Positions 55,095 through 64,000 of a stretch of DNA of 64,000 nucleotides are shown piece after piece. A program made the position numbers and the translations under genes. Numbering within the stretch: the first letter of the stretch is position 1; each line of letters opens with the position of its first letter. The notes under the pieces were generated by a model, which was given only the letters and a program-made list of their open reading frames with translations, searched no databases and had not been told where the DNA came from. The DNA comes from Gammaproteobacteria bacterium (GTDB lineage Bacteria; Pseudomonadota; Gammaproteobacteria; Enterobacterales; Alteromonadaceae), in contig JAHKAA010000010.1 in assembly GCA_018825965.1 (NCBI GenBank), positions 1 to 64,000 on the forward strand, written 5' to 3'.

Positions 55095-55420
55095 TGTCTA
55101 ACCCCTGTCTGTTGATACTTTTTTGTTTTATGTTTTGTATGGCGAACTAAATGCCTGGGTTTGCCACAGGTTTTACCTTAATGGCATGCGAAACACAGAG
55201 ATACAGAGATTCGACAAGGCGAGTTGGTCACACTACAACACGATTTATGCTGGGTTATGGTGTGCACTGTGGGGAAAAATTGTCTTTAAAATTGGAGCCT
55301 TGGTGCCAGATGTTCTGTAGGGGCACCCCTTGCGGGTGCCCGTTTAGCGAATGGAGAGCGAAGACCTTTTTAAGAATTTCAACCTGCCAGTTCGCTTGTT
55401 TTCAGCATATACAGACGAAC
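55095..55420. other. Intergenic region upstream of the TonB receptor, with a GC-rich hairpin
   Basis: It should contain the receptor promoter, which I could not place. GGGCACCC-CTTGC-GGGTGCCC (55321-55341) is a strong hairpin without a T-run and not after any gene end. Its form is similar to the DUF885 terminator hairpin (40571) and could be a small dispersed repeat. Confidence 0.4.
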
Positions 55421-55900
55421 CTATATCAGGCCAAACTTTGCCTTGCTTTCAAGCAAAAAATCAAAGGTATTAATACAGCTAACCCCAAATTGTTTACAGA
55501 TATTTGGTACTTTCACTTTTTTTGTTGTGTCGCTCACCAGGCTTTCATGGGTCACCACCACAGCACCTGTCACCATGGCTTTGGCGATTAACCAAGGATC
55601 AGCTTTAGCAAGGAATTGATCACGATTGCCAGGATTAAAGCTCTGAGTCATCACATAGTCGATGATGGCAATATAAGCCGTTTGGGTAGCCTCATCATCG
55701 TTAGCCATAAACTGAACACCACGAGCTTTCACCCAATCAGCCAGCGCGTCATTGCCCTCTTTTAATTCACGGCCAATCATATCGATACTGCCAGCAACAC
55801 CAGCTGCAAACTGTTTGTCCAACCACTCCCAATAAGCAGGGCAAAACTCCATGTCGTAATAAGAGTTCTTGGCTTCAATGTAGGTGTTTGCATCCAGCAA
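55421..55900 (-). CDS. DUF4411 (PIN-like) toxin
   Basis: This 159-residue protein has the DUF4411 pattern: LLDANTYIEAKNSYYDMEFC at the N-terminus with the first PIN aspartate, KADPWLIAKAMVTGAVVVTHE with the second acidic site, and VPNICKQFGVSCINTFDFL. PIN-fold RNases of this kind form toxin-antitoxin pairs with an ImmA/IrrE-like protein. There is no ATG; I use TTG at 55900, and a non-canonical ATT start two codons earlier is possible. It lies six bases after a truncated partner gene. Confidence 0.82.
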   Translation of the reverse strand: MLDANTYIEAKNSYYDMEFCPAYWEWLDKQFAAGVAGSIDMIGRELKEGNDALADWVKARGVQFMANDDEATQTAYIAIIDYVMTQSFNPGNRDQFLAKADPWLIAKAMVTGAVVVTHESLVSDTTKKVKVPNICKQFGVSCINTFDFLLESKAKFGLI

Positions 55901-55905
55901 ATAAA

Positions 55906-56241
55906 TTAAAGGCCAAGTTCCTGTGCAAATTTAGCAACATTGGCTGGCTTCATGCCGAGCAGCCAACCTGCATCTCTGAGCAAGAGTTTGCCATTTAAAG
56001 CCTCACTCACCACAGCTTTTGAGAACAGCTGGCTGATTTGAGCTTTTTTGGTTTTGAAGTAAGACGGACCGCCACCTTCAGTTTGTCTTTCTTGATAGGC
56101 CTCAGTTTGAGCCTTTATATAAGCGCCATATTCATCCTGACTAATCAACCCAAGTGTCAGCGCTTTTCTTGTCAATGCCCAGGAATGATCATTGATGGTG
56201 CAGAGGTAGCTCCTCAACAAAGCCCGTATATAAGTATGCAT
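55906..56241 (-). pseudogene. Truncated ImmA/IrrE-like antitoxin remnant
   Basis: Only about 111 codons remain. The C-terminal part, GGPSYFKTKKAQISQLFSKA and then GKLLLRDAGWLLGMKPANVA, resembles the end of ImmA/IrrE-type metallopeptidase antitoxins that normally precede DUF4411 genes (usual length about 380). No HExxH zinc motif and no helix-turn-helix domain is present. The 5' part is missing in the upstream DNA, which suggests a deletion. Whether the fragment still neutralises the toxin cannot be seen. Confidence 0.6.
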
Positions 56242-56378
56242 CCATACCAGTGTTTTGATTTGCAGGCAAAACTATTCTGTCTGAGGTGTATCGCGTCACG
56301 ATTTGCGCTGATTTAGTGGTGAGCGGCATAGCACACTCACCACTGGCATACCAGACATGTGATATTTTGGGGAACTTA

Positions 56379-57989
56379 TTAACGGAATTTTGCAGACACT
56401 TCGTTCAGTTCATAAGACAAATTTCGCAGCTGGTCTGATATATCAGCTACAGAACGTTGTAATTGAATAGTCTGAGTAAAAGAGGTCGCCATTTGGTGGG
56501 TATTGTTCAGCACGAGGCTGGCCACCATCGTTTGCTCTTCAGTAGCTGTAGCTATTTGGGTATTGACCATATTAATGTTATTAATTTCTTGATTTATCAG
56601 TTCGATAGAGCTACCAGCTTCTGCTGCCATTACAGCACTGTTGTTAGCTTTGACAACAGCATTTTGCATTAAATGTACAGCGTTTTCGACGTTTTGAGTA
56701 AGCTTGGCAAGTAAATCGTGAATGATGGTTACAGAAGATGCTGTGCGTGAAGATAATAAACGGACTTCGTCCGCGACCACAGCAAAACCTCTTCCCTGAT
56801 CGCCAGCACGCGCAGCTTCAATAGCAGCGTTTAGCGCCAATAAGTTGGTTTGACCTGCAATATCATTAATACTTTTTAAAATTCCCCCAACTTCTTGAGT
56901 TTGTTCAGCCAGCGTAGTAATCACTAAGCTGACATGCGAAATTTCGCATGCCAGGTCTTGTGAAGCTTTCACCGAGGACGTTGTTTGTTCATAACCTAAT
57001 TTTGCTAAGCGACTGGCATCATTAGCGCTACCAGATGCCGCATTGGCAGACAGGCTGATATCCTGAACACTAAATTGCATTTCTTCCATAGAATGAGATA
57101 CGGTGTCAGCATCATTTTTTTGCTGGTTGGTCATGCTATCCAATTCTTGCATACCTTTAGTCAAAGCATCGGCTGTATGGATAACAGGGTCTACTAACTG
57201 AGCTATGGCAAAAAAAGAGTGTTGCAGCAAGGATATGAACTCATTGAAATTGCGGGCTACTGCACCAAACTCATCTTCTGAGTCTATTGAAAGGCGACTA
57301 GACAATGACCCTTTTCCCGAAGCTAACACATGTAGAGAATTGGCCAGATTATTTGCCGTCTTACTGATGTTACTACCTATCATGTGCCCCAAAACTGCCA
57401 TAATTATCAACAGTATAGTTCCACAAAATGCGATGATTAATACTGAGCGCTCTGACGAAACGGACATATCCATCAGTATTTCTTGAAAGCTATCGTCGGT
57501 TTGCTTTTCGTAAGCAATAAAACCACGTTTTGCTGTTTCATATAAAGTGGTTTTGTCCTGAATAACGTTTTGCGCTGTACTCATATCCAAAGATCCTTCG
57601 ATCATAGATTCTGCGATTTGAGCTGCAACTTTAGAGTACATCCGAAAATCTTTCTGTAGAGCTTCTAACTGGTTCAAATGAACTGTGTCTAGTTGTTTAA
57701 GCTTACCTAAATTAATAAGCACACGCTCCTCTGTGATTTTAGCTGTGGTCAATATGTCAGGGTCAGATAATGAGACTGCCTGAGTAAAAAACTCTTCTAT
57801 AGCATTAAATTCAACTACTATTTGTGAAGCGAATTTAGACCTGTCATACATTTTATCCTTAATCAGAATAATACTTTCTGAACTAACTGCTCTAAAGTAA
57901 ATAGTCGAAGCCAGAACAACTAAAAAGGCGAAGATTGCAACAGAAATTATGACCCAAATCTTTTTCAACAAACTAAAACTTCTAAACAT
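56379..57989 (-). CDS. Methyl-accepting chemotaxis protein
   Basis: This 536-residue protein has a first transmembrane helix (about 11-33), a periplasmic four-helix-type sensor region (about 35-180) and a second helix (about 183-205). HAMP follows, then a long signalling domain with the hairpin tip [20 protein letters not shown] and [19 protein letters not shown]. It is a classical transmembrane chemoreceptor with no recognised ligand motif. The neighbouring PstS-like and porin genes might point to an anionic ligand, which is speculative. Confidence 0.93.
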   Translation of the reverse strand: MFRSFSLLKKIWVIISVAIFAFLVVLASTIYFRAVSSESIILIKDKMYDRSKFASQIVVEFNAIEEFFTQAVSLSDPDILTTAKITEERVLINLGKLKQLDTVHLNQLEALQKDFRMYSKVAAQIAESMIEGSLDMSTAQNVIQDKTTLYETAKRGFIAYEKQTDDSFQEILMDMSVSSERSVLIIAFCGTILLIIMAVLGHMIGSNISKTANNLANSLHVLASGKGSLSSRLSIDSEDEFGAVARNFNEFISLLQHSFFAIAQLVDPVIHTADALTKGMQELDSMTNQQKNDADTVSHSMEEMQFSVQDISLSANAASGSANDASRLAKLGYEQTTSSVKASQDLACEISHVSLVITTLAEQTQEVGGILKSINDIAGQTNLLALNAAIEAARAGDQGRGFAVVADEVRLLSSRTASSVTIIHDLLAKLTQNVENAVHLMQNAVVKANNSAVMAAEAGSSIELINQEINNINMVNTQIATATEEQTMVASLVLNNTHQMATSFTQTIQLQRSVADISDQLRNLSYELNEVSAKFR

Positions 57990-58449
57990 AAAAACACCTT
58001 AATCCAAAATAAAATTCAACACTACATATCAGGACATTAATTCACTGCAAGAAAACAAGGGGTTAACATCTTAGCAGTATCACGCTTTTCATTTAGTTGC
58101 ACTACTCTAGTAGAACAGTAATCAACCTAGCGTTTTGTATAGAATATAAAACCATACTGAGGAAAGAATCATGTTGTCTTGACGTCGAAAATTGTTGAAT
58201 TCAAATTTGCATTCTATTATTTCATCAGACCTCAGGCCACACCCTAACCCCAGAAAGATTTTATTGTATTACCCAACAGGCACAAACCATTAATCATTAT
58301 CTATGTGTTTCTATTTGTCTTTAAAAAACCAAAATAGATTCTATTTTAATAATTGCAACTAGCACTGATATAGCAGGTAGGTCATTTAGAAATTAAACAT
58401 ACAATCGAGAGCCTTCATCCAGCATAACTGGATGAAGGCTCTGGTTGTG
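57990..58449. other. 460-base gap between the chemoreceptor and the porin gene
   Basis: No gene is visible. The only clear element is the hairpin listed at 58408-58442, at the end of the porin gene. I looked for a flagellar sigma-28 box (TAAA-N15-GCCGATAA) upstream of the chemoreceptor and found none. Confidence 0.4.
58408..58442 (-). terminator. Hairpin terminator after the porin-like gene
   Basis: AGAGCCTTCATCCAG-CATAA-CTGGATGAAGGCTCT is a perfect 15-pair stem eight bases past the stop. The T-run is poor on the minus strand. Confidence 0.65.
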
Positions 58450-59607
58450 TTAAAAGATAAAATCAATACCAGCTGAAACTACTCTGGCATCACCATGGTA
58501 ATTCCAACCATCTGGAACATAGCCTTGATCAACAAAGCGGTCAATTTGGGCCTTAAATGCGATGTTAGGAAGAAAATCATACCGGATGCCTACGCTCGAT
58601 ATATAGTGCTCTTCAAGTTCTGCAGTCGGTAGCGAACCCTCAGTGCGTTTAGAATCAGCTTTTGAATAGCTGATGTATGGATGAAAACTGTCATAGTGGT
58701 AAACTAAAGATACTAGATAAGTAGGATATTCAGTGCCTAAAACATCATCACGTGTTACAAAATTAAAATCGAACAGCACAGTGACATTAGGTATATCTAC
58801 TGACCCACCAAACCCAAAAAACTTTTGGCTTGTTAATAACATTGTATTATCGGCATCAACAATATGGTTAATCCTTTCCAATTCATGTTGAAAATAAACA
58901 AAGCGAACATCATAAAAAACACTCTCTGACAAACTCCCGCTGACATTCCAATTCACACCAGCAATAGATGTCCAGTTTTCCTCTACCCGCGTACTATCCT
59001 TACCGCCAAATAATACCTCATAAAACCCCATTTCTTTATTATCGTCACTATATTCATTACCGTAGAAAGAAGTAATAGTATTTGATGTATCCCCCCAGTT
59101 AAATGTATACATTGCATGTACACCATTAAACTGTGTAATCTGCCACCAGTATAAGTTTGCTGGTGGCCGCATCCATGGATATGCATAGCCAACTTCAGAA
59201 AACTCAGAATAGTAATACATAGGTATGTTGCGCCGGCCTGCCATAAAAGTCCAATCTTCAGTAGGACGGTATGTAGCATAGTACCAGTCAACTTCTGGGG
59301 TAAAGTCATCGACACCTTTCGCAACCACTTGTGTAGTAACACTAAATTGCGAGCTTAGAGCGTAGACGCCTTGTACCGATAAAATAGATTCAGTGTTAAA
59401 GCTCAGGTCATTCGTGTATTGGCCAACATCATAAAAGTCGGCCGTAAAGGTTTCATCACGTCTTTGTCCCAAGTTAATGGGATCATCAACCGATCCAAGG
59501 GTTTTACCAGCAATAATAGAACCATAACCACTTATTTGTATTTCTGCGCTACTGGAGAATGTAAAGGCGCAGCCAACAAAAAGCCAAACCAGTTGAAGAT
59601 ATTTCAT
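58450..59607 (-). CDS. Outer-membrane porin-like beta-barrel protein
   Basis: This 385-residue protein has a signal peptide (about 1-21, ending SSSAE). It has an alternating aromatic beta-strand pattern and a C-terminal phenylalanine (SAGIDFIF). The GYGSIIAGK start and FMAGRRNIPMYYYSEF region resemble proteobacterial porins. Its gene starts four bases inside the end of the PstS-like gene. An uptake channel for the ligand of that protein is a reasonable inference. Confidence 0.75.
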   Translation of the reverse strand: MKYLQLVWLFVGCAFTFSSSAEIQISGYGSIIAGKTLGSVDDPINLGQRRDETFTADFYDVGQYTNDLSFNTESILSVQGVYALSSQFSVTTQVVAKGVDDFTPEVDWYYATYRPTEDWTFMAGRRNIPMYYYSEFSEVGYAYPWMRPPANLYWWQITQFNGVHAMYTFNWGDTSNTITSFYGNEYSDDNKEMGFYEVLFGGKDSTRVEENWTSIAGVNWNVSGSLSESVFYDVRFVYFQHELERINHIVDADNTMLLTSQKFFGFGGSVDIPNVTVLFDFNFVTRDDVLGTEYPTYLVSLVYHYDSFHPYISYSKADSKRTEGSLPTAELEEHYISSVGIRYDFLPNIAFKAQIDRFVDQGYVPDGWNYHGDARVVSAGIDFIF

Positions 59608-60056
59608 TTGCTTGTTCCCTTATTGTATATTTTGACAACTTTAACTGTATCTGTTACTGATGCTGCATCAACGTAACCAATCGCGTCTTGATTTGCGGAA
59701 ACGGTAGCAAGAATATCCTGATCGGTAGCAAGTTCCATAGGTGGAGTACCTTTACCGGTAAACATTAACTTTGACCAGAAAGCAGTTAACTGTGAGTCCG
59801 AGCGTCCCATGAGAAGGCGATTAAACTCTTCGCGGGTGGCAGCACCTTTTGAGGCATTAATTGGCAATGCTGAACGGCCATTTTCAAAGCTCTTAAGCTT
59901 CCCCATGTATATACGCTCTATTGATTTTTGGTCCAGCACAGAGTTGTTTGTCGGGTGAACGATAACCGCGATATCAGCATAAACAGATGTAATGATGACG
60001 TTACAGAGACAAATGAGAACCACGCTCCGTACTATTCTTTTTTTTAAATCTTGCAT
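59604..60056 (-). CDS. Small PstS-like periplasmic phosphate-binding-type protein
   Basis: This 150-residue protein has a signal peptide (ending near residue 27, SVYA). The PstS-like motif IAVIVHPTNNSVLDQKSIER is followed by NASKGAATREEFNRLLMG and AIGYVDAA. It is about half the usual PstS length. Single-domain forms occur beside porin and sensor genes instead of a Pst permease, and here no PstCAB genes are present. Ligand and role are not established. Confidence 0.75.
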   Translation of the reverse strand: MQDLKKRIVRSVVLICLCNVIITSVYADIAVIVHPTNNSVLDQKSIERIYMGKLKSFENGRSALPINASKGAATREEFNRLLMGRSDSQLTAFWSKLMFTGKGTPPMELATDQDILATVSANQDAIGYVDAASVTDTVKVVKIYNKGTSK

Positions 60057-60736
60057 AGCTTATTCCTTTGTTTTTCAAGCGTGACATGACATCACCTCTA
60101 GATGAGGTCTGTTGTACGCATGTATGTTCAGGTTGTTTAGTAATCGACCATATTCATTTAAAAAAACCAAGACCTACCGCTTCGCCTCAGAAAGCAGGCA
60201 AACAAATAGGTGAAACTATCTTAAAAAATTGATGTATTGCACTTCGCTGATATAAAAAATTAGACGAAATCAAGTCCAAAACCTGAACAAGTAAATAATT
60301 TCATATGGGCGATTCAATATTCATTTTATAAACTTGCACACGGATACCTTGGCCTTGAGCCTGATTGATTGAAGACCCATCTAAGCTTAATGCGAAGAAA
60401 TCTATCTCCAGTGCCTAAACACTATCAACGCATAGATATTCAGAAAAAATTACATTATTAAACTATTTCCCTTGCACATGGTTATTTGAGCAAATAATAC
60501 AACGGCACAGTGGTATAAGCCGTTGTTATTTAGATGGTATTTCTTTACTAATCCGTGTTATTTTCTTACGCTTTCGTGGTAATTTGGGTGTTGAATTTTC
60601 GGAAATTCAATTTCCGACCCACCAATATAAAAAACATGCTCAAAGTTTAATCAGAGAAATCATTGAAGTTATTAAATAAGAAAACAGCCAATATAAATGA
60701 AGTTTAAAACAACATTTAATGCTGAATAAACCCATA
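60057..60736. other. 680-base gap with no supported gene
   Basis: The sequence is AT-rich. A plus-frame open stretch ends at about 60679 (VIFLRFRGNLGVEF...EVIK) but has no ribosome-binding site, plausible start or recognisable homology, so I do not call it. The promoter of the PstS-like gene should lie near 60060-60130. Confidence 0.35.
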
Positions 60737-61072
60737 CTAAAGCAAATGATTTAGCTTACCGTCCCTGGCTAAATCTTTTAACTTATCAGCATAAACACCC
60801 AAGAACACCTCAACATACTGGGTAGGTACAGATTTCATGCTCTTCGACAACATATAGAACTCAAACATTAAGATAACAACATCATCTACGGAGTAACGCT
60901 TACCTTCAAAAATAAAACTTGAGCGTTGACAAAATTCAAAATTCACAAGCACAGCATCAAGCTTTTTTACTAAACGAACATAGCGCTTTACTATTTCTTT
61001 ATCTTCTTTGTACAAATGTGTTAAATCTTCGAAAATTTCGCTTTCTATTGACATATGATAATAATCATCCAT
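60737..61072 (-). CDS. Small hypothetical protein
   Basis: This 111-residue, mostly helical, acidic-to-neutral protein begins MDDYYHMSIESEIFEDLTHL and has no signal peptide or membrane segment. I recognise no family. No strong ribosome-binding site is visible; ATG at 61072 and ATG at 61054 are alternatives. It is AT-rich and lies between the PstS-like cluster and a decayed chemoreceptor gene. Coding status is likely but not certain. Confidence 0.5.
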   Translation of the reverse strand: MDDYYHMSIESEIFEDLTHLYKEDKEIVKRYVRLVKKLDAVLVNFEFCQRSSFIFEGKRYSVDDVVILMFEFYMLSKSMKSVPTQYVEVFLGVYADKLKDLARDGKLNHLL

Positions 61073-61308
61073 TTTTAATAAGCGTAACAAGTAGAGGATC
61101 TATTCGTTAAGTTCTGCTTTTATTTTTATTGCACACCACTAACAACCTTATTTGGTTATTCATTGCATCAGAAAACAGAGTCAGCAGATTGAATTACGTT
61201 GCACCCAGGCAATACTATTAAACAAGCACTACCTCAAGCATTCATATTGTTTCGTTCGATTATATTGCTCTACATAAGTCTTTTCTGTAGATTACTAAAG
61301 TAACAAAA

Positions 61309-61805
61309 TTATTTATTCGAACTATCAACCAACTCACCAACAACATGGGAGACATAATCAGCGCCTTTTAGTATCTCTTCAATGGTCCCTGAAGCTTCAG
61401 AGATTAAATCAACGTTTTTGTTCGCTTGCTCTGTTACTTCGACCATGCTAATTCTGGCGTGTCCAACCAATTGATTATTTTTGTCCACCATTTTATTGAT
61501 TTCTTCCGTTGATTTTGTCGTGCGACTTGCAAGTGTCCGCACTTCATCGGCTACCACGGCAAACCCTCTTCCATGTTCACCGGCGCGTGCAGCTTCAATA
61601 GCAGCGTTTAAAGCCAAAAGATTGGTCTGGTCTGCAATCGACTTAATACCTTTGCAGTTTCAACAGAAGTGCTATGAGCGACTTCGGCTGCTTTTAGAAT
61701 TGCTAATTGACGCTCCATTTTCTTGCTGCTTGAATTACCCAATCCTTCAAATCCGTATTTTCTTGCTTTTTCTTTTTGAAAAACATCTGACAGCCTAAAA
61801 ATCAC
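61309..61805 (-). pseudogene. Frameshifted short cytoplasmic chemoreceptor-like protein
   Basis: Two minus-strand frames together encode a signalling domain. The first part (from 61805, ending ...STSVETAK) and the second ([24 protein letters not shown] and [18 protein letters not shown], to 61309) join at about 61650. There loss of one base in an A-run (GCAAAGGT where GCAAAAGGT would restore the frame) breaks the gene. Together they would give about 166 residues with no sensor or transmembrane part. Pseudogene is the simplest view; programmed frameshifting or a sequencing error cannot be excluded. Confidence 0.75.
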
Positions 61806-62124
61806 ACATAATTATCAATAATATAGGGAATGCAGCAAGGCTAACCCCTGCGTCATCTAGCTAATTTTCTATTTTGTATTGTTGTTCTGAACTGCAGCTT
61901 CTTAGGAAAAATGGACACTCATTGTTTTCAAAAATCTATGTTTTAAGGTCTGCCACAAACAGATTCAGGATATCGAAAAAAACAAGTTCAGATTTGCATT
62001 GCCAATAAAGTCCTGCATCAGCAGGACTTTATTAATTGACCAGTATATTACTCTCTAGTCGTATCAATCCTAATATCTGCCATCACAGGCATACTTATAA
62101 AGCAACACCAGGGTCTCAAAGAAC
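61806..62124. other. Gap before the glutaminase gene end, with a hairpin
   Basis: No gene is visible. AATAAAGTCCTGC-ATCA-GCAGGACTTTATT (62004-62033) is a perfect 13-pair stem with A/T-rich ends. It lies about 90 bases past the glutaminase stop and probably terminates that transcript. Confidence 0.55.
62004..62033 (-). terminator. Terminator downstream of the glutaminase gene
   Basis: This 13-pair perfect stem with an ATCA loop has AATAAAG and CTTTATT at the base. The T-tract is short, but symmetry and position support a terminator. Confidence 0.6.
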
Positions 62125-63657
62125 TCAAGCCACTTTTTTGGGGCCGTCTTTATCACCATCCAATAATTGAATAACTGCCTGTTGTTTATGTCGTATTGCG
62201 TCATCAAGCGGTGTAAATCCCCAGCGATCCAATGGATTATGCTGCACTTTTTGCTTCAGCAGATACCCGACAGCTTCAGCCTGCCCCTCAGCTGCTGCCA
62301 GATGCAAAGGCGTACGGCCATCGTAGTCAGCACTGTTCAGATCATGCTCGTGTGCCACTAAACGTTTAAGTTCATTGACGTCGCCAATACTGGCGGCATA
62401 AATCGCCTGATAAATCAGGTTGCTTTCACGCTCATTTCTCACTCTGCGCGGGTCCAGTTTTTTAGACTCCACTAAACTGTCGTAATTGTGAAAACAAAAC
62501 CGCTCTACCAGTTTGGTCAGGAAATCTACCCCACGGACACTGTTTCCACAGGCGTCAAGTCTTGGCGACCAGACAGCAATGCCTAACACATTAGGGATAA
62601 CAGCCATAATGACACCCGACACAGACGATTTAGCAGGAATGCCCACTTTAAAAGCGAATTCGCCCGAGTAATCGTACATGCCACATGAGTACATCATTGA
62701 CAGACAATTCTTAATGGTTTCTTTGGTAAAAACCCGCTGACCAGTTTGCGGACATACTCCCCCATTGGCCAAAGTGGCGCTGATCGTCGACATATTATTG
62801 GCAGTTACCTCTGTGGAACAAGCGGCAAAGTAGTAATCCAAGGTGCTGTTAATTTCGATGCCTTCCGGAAATGCTCCCCTTTCACGCATATGATGTGCAA
62901 GCGCAAAGTTACGATCTGCCGTTTCACGTTCTGATTGGAATACTGCATTATTAAAACCTGGTTGCCGATCTCCAGATAATGCTTTGACAATACTATTGAG
63001 GTATTCCAGCCGATCCGCTGTAGGTAGATCCCGCCTCATCAGGCTACTGCTCATAATGGCGCCAGCATTAATCATCGGATTATGTGGCAAGCCTATGCGG
63101 TTGAGTGTCAGCTCATTAAAGGATAAACCACTGGGTTCGCGTCCGACATGGCGGTGCACTTTCTCTTCACCATGCTCTTCCAGAGCAGCGCAATATAGGA
63201 TAGGTTTGCAACTTGATTGTAAAGTAAACGCGTCATCAACATCACCTAAACAAAAACGTTGACCATCAATGGTGCAAATGGCAACGCCAAACTTGTCTGC
63301 CGGCACCCTGCCTAATTGAGGTATATAGTCCGCAACTTTACCTTCTCGATTATCTAACACAGTATTAAAAATCTGCTGTACTTCCTGACTAAACTGAGTA
63401 AATTCAGGGATCACCAGCTGACCTGTGATGGCTCTCTCAAATAAAGTTCCGCCATAACTCAGTAAAGCGTCAAAGCCTTCTTTGCTGACTTTATTACCTT
63501 TAATACTTTCAAGCACACTAAGTACACCCGGCAATCGGGAATCATTGGTGGCTATCCCCGATTGTGTCAGACGAGCCAGTATTGCCGCTTTGCTCACCAT
63601 TCCTTCACCTTGTTCGTCCAAAGAACGAAACAGAGGATTTACGTCTGTTTGCTTCAT
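62125..63657 (-). CDS. glsA: Glutaminase with N-terminal EF-hand-like and C-terminal ankyrin regions
   Basis: This 510-residue protein converts glutamine to glutamate and ammonia. Residues 1-100 form a helical region with an EF-hand-like SLDEQGEGMVSKAAIL. The serine-dependent beta-lactamase-like domain (about 105-395) has LQSSCKPILYCAALE (S-x-x-K nucleophile), LPHNPMINAGAI and KSSVSGVIMAVIP. The C-terminus has ankyrin repeats (DYDGRTPLHLAAAEGQ). This is the layout of animal GLS and is longer than E. coli GlsA (about 310). I chose the ATG at 63657 (GAGGG upstream). It follows amt by ten bases. Confidence 0.92.
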   Translation of the reverse strand: MKQTDVNPLFRSLDEQGEGMVSKAAILARLTQSGIATNDSRLPGVLSVLESIKGNKVSKEGFDALLSYGGTLFERAITGQLVIPEFTQFSQEVQQIFNTVLDNREGKVADYIPQLGRVPADKFGVAICTIDGQRFCLGDVDDAFTLQSSCKPILYCAALEEHGEEKVHRHVGREPSGLSFNELTLNRIGLPHNPMINAGAIMSSSLMRRDLPTADRLEYLNSIVKALSGDRQPGFNNAVFQSERETADRNFALAHHMRERGAFPEGIEINSTLDYYFAACSTEVTANNMSTISATLANGGVCPQTGQRVFTKETIKNCLSMMYSCGMYDYSGEFAFKVGIPAKSSVSGVIMAVIPNVLGIAVWSPRLDACGNSVRGVDFLTKLVERFCFHNYDSLVESKKLDPRRVRNERESNLIYQAIYAASIGDVNELKRLVAHEHDLNSADYDGRTPLHLAAAEGQAEAVGYLLKQKVQHNPLDRWGFTPLDDAIRHKQQAVIQLLDGDKDGPKKVA

Positions 63658-63667
63658 TGTCGTGCCC

Positions 63668-64000
63668 TCAGTTAATGTTATAAGCACGTAGGCCAACTTC
63701 GCTGATATCTCCGCCTTCACTTTCATGATGAGGCTGCAAACGGATACCTGATACACTGCGTAATAGAAACCAAATAACAAAGCTGCAACTAAACACCACA
63801 ACCCCAATAGCTGTCACACCTATCAACTGAGTGAGCAAACTGGTATTGCTATTGGTCAGACAAACAGCAAGTGTGCCCCAAATACCGGCGACCAGATGCA
63901 CAGGGATAGCACCTACAACATCGTCCAGCCGCCATTTTTCTAGTGTTGCCGTACTGATGACCATAAGCAATCCACCGACAGCACCAATCAACGCAGCCTG
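63668..64000 (-). CDS. amt: Ammonium transporter (Amt family), C-terminal part
   Basis: Only the 3' end is in the window; the reading frame is open to base 64000. The last transmembrane helices are recognisable (ALIGAVGGLLMVIS, DDVVGAIPVHLVAGIWGTLA, LIGVTAIGVVVFSCSFVIWF). A cytoplasmic tail ends EGGDISEVGLRAYNIN, which is typical of Amt proteins. It is in an operon-like pair with glutaminase, which releases ammonia. Confidence 0.9.
   Translation of the reverse strand, partial: QAALIGAVGGLLMVISTATLEKWRLDDVVGAIPVHLVAGIWGTLAVCLTNSNTSLLTQLIGVTAIGVVVFSCSFVIWFLLRSVSGIRLQPHHESEGGDISEVGLRAYNIN

Noticed and set aside
55321..55341. GC-rich hairpin as a terminator
   Set aside because: No T-run on either strand and no gene ends next to it; kept only as a note in the intergenic entry.
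60470..60679. Plus-strand open stretch ending ...IREIIEVIK
   Set aside because: No start codon with a ribosome-binding site, no recognisable homology and AT-rich context; could be chance.

Overview
The window looks like a chromosomal segment of a free-living, probably aquatic, gammaproteobacterium of the Alteromonadales/Chromatiales type (a Rheinheimera-like organism is my best guess). This is inferred from the gene set and gene order: a TonB2-type energy-transduction cluster with a TtpC-like protein, tkt-epd-pgk-fba, rsmE-gshB-yqgE-ruvX, pilT-pilU facing yggS-proC-yggT-yggU-rdgB-hemW, and a TonB-dependent beta-glucan locus. No rRNA or other decisive taxonomic marker is present.

Layout. 1-470: tRNA-Glu and tRNA-Ala with a strong promoter. 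469-5441 (minus): one operon for DUF3450, TtpC-like, ExbB, ExbD, TonB and a TPR protein, energising outer-membrane uptake. 5683-11190 (minus): fba, pgk, epd, tkt (glycolysis, pentose phosphate, PLP precursor). 11539-14394 (plus): metK and an AbgT-type transporter. 14506-20827 (plus): a lone periplasmic binding protein, a sensor kinase, a TonB receptor and two overlapping citrate-synthase-like genes that both appear to have lost active-site histidines; a ThDP enzyme (20843-22624) and a REC-REC-PAS-GGDEF-EAL protein (22717-25194) converge on them. 25391-28350: rsmE, gshB, yqgE, ruvX and a DUF1653 gene. 28347-29794: an ArsR-type regulator divergent from two small dimeric alpha-beta-barrel proteins, with inverted repeats between. 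29965-31689: a small accessory patch (MNT-HEPN toxin-antitoxin pair and an FRG-domain protein). 31736-40545: pilU and pilT, then yggS, an imperfect duplication of the start of proC, proC, yggT, yggU, a DUF4426 gene, rdgB, hemW and a DUF885 peptidase-like lipoprotein.

40600-46800 is a visibly AT-rich accessory island, all on the plus strand. It holds an SMC/ABC-type ATPase with a DUF3696-like tail directly abutting a gene whose C-terminus resembles the phospholipase-D-like domain of MITD1, an HNH endonuclease, a DUF1883-TIR protein and a second TIR protein with a long unrecognised C-terminus. The intergenic segments beside the TIR genes resemble integron attC sites. This is the most defence-like part of the window and the best place to look for an undescribed system.

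46937-55094 (minus) is a beta-1,3-glucan (laminarin-type) locus: TonB receptor, GH16 and GH3 enzymes, followed by a LytS/LytTR-type two-component pair. 55421-56241 holds a PIN-like (DUF4411) toxin gene beside a truncated ImmA/IrrE-like partner. 56379-61805 holds a chemoreceptor, a porin-like protein, a PstS-like small protein, an unknown protein and a frameshifted short chemoreceptor. The window closes with a glutaminase carrying ankyrin repeats and the 3' end of an ammonium transporter gene, which suggests coupled glutamine and ammonium handling.
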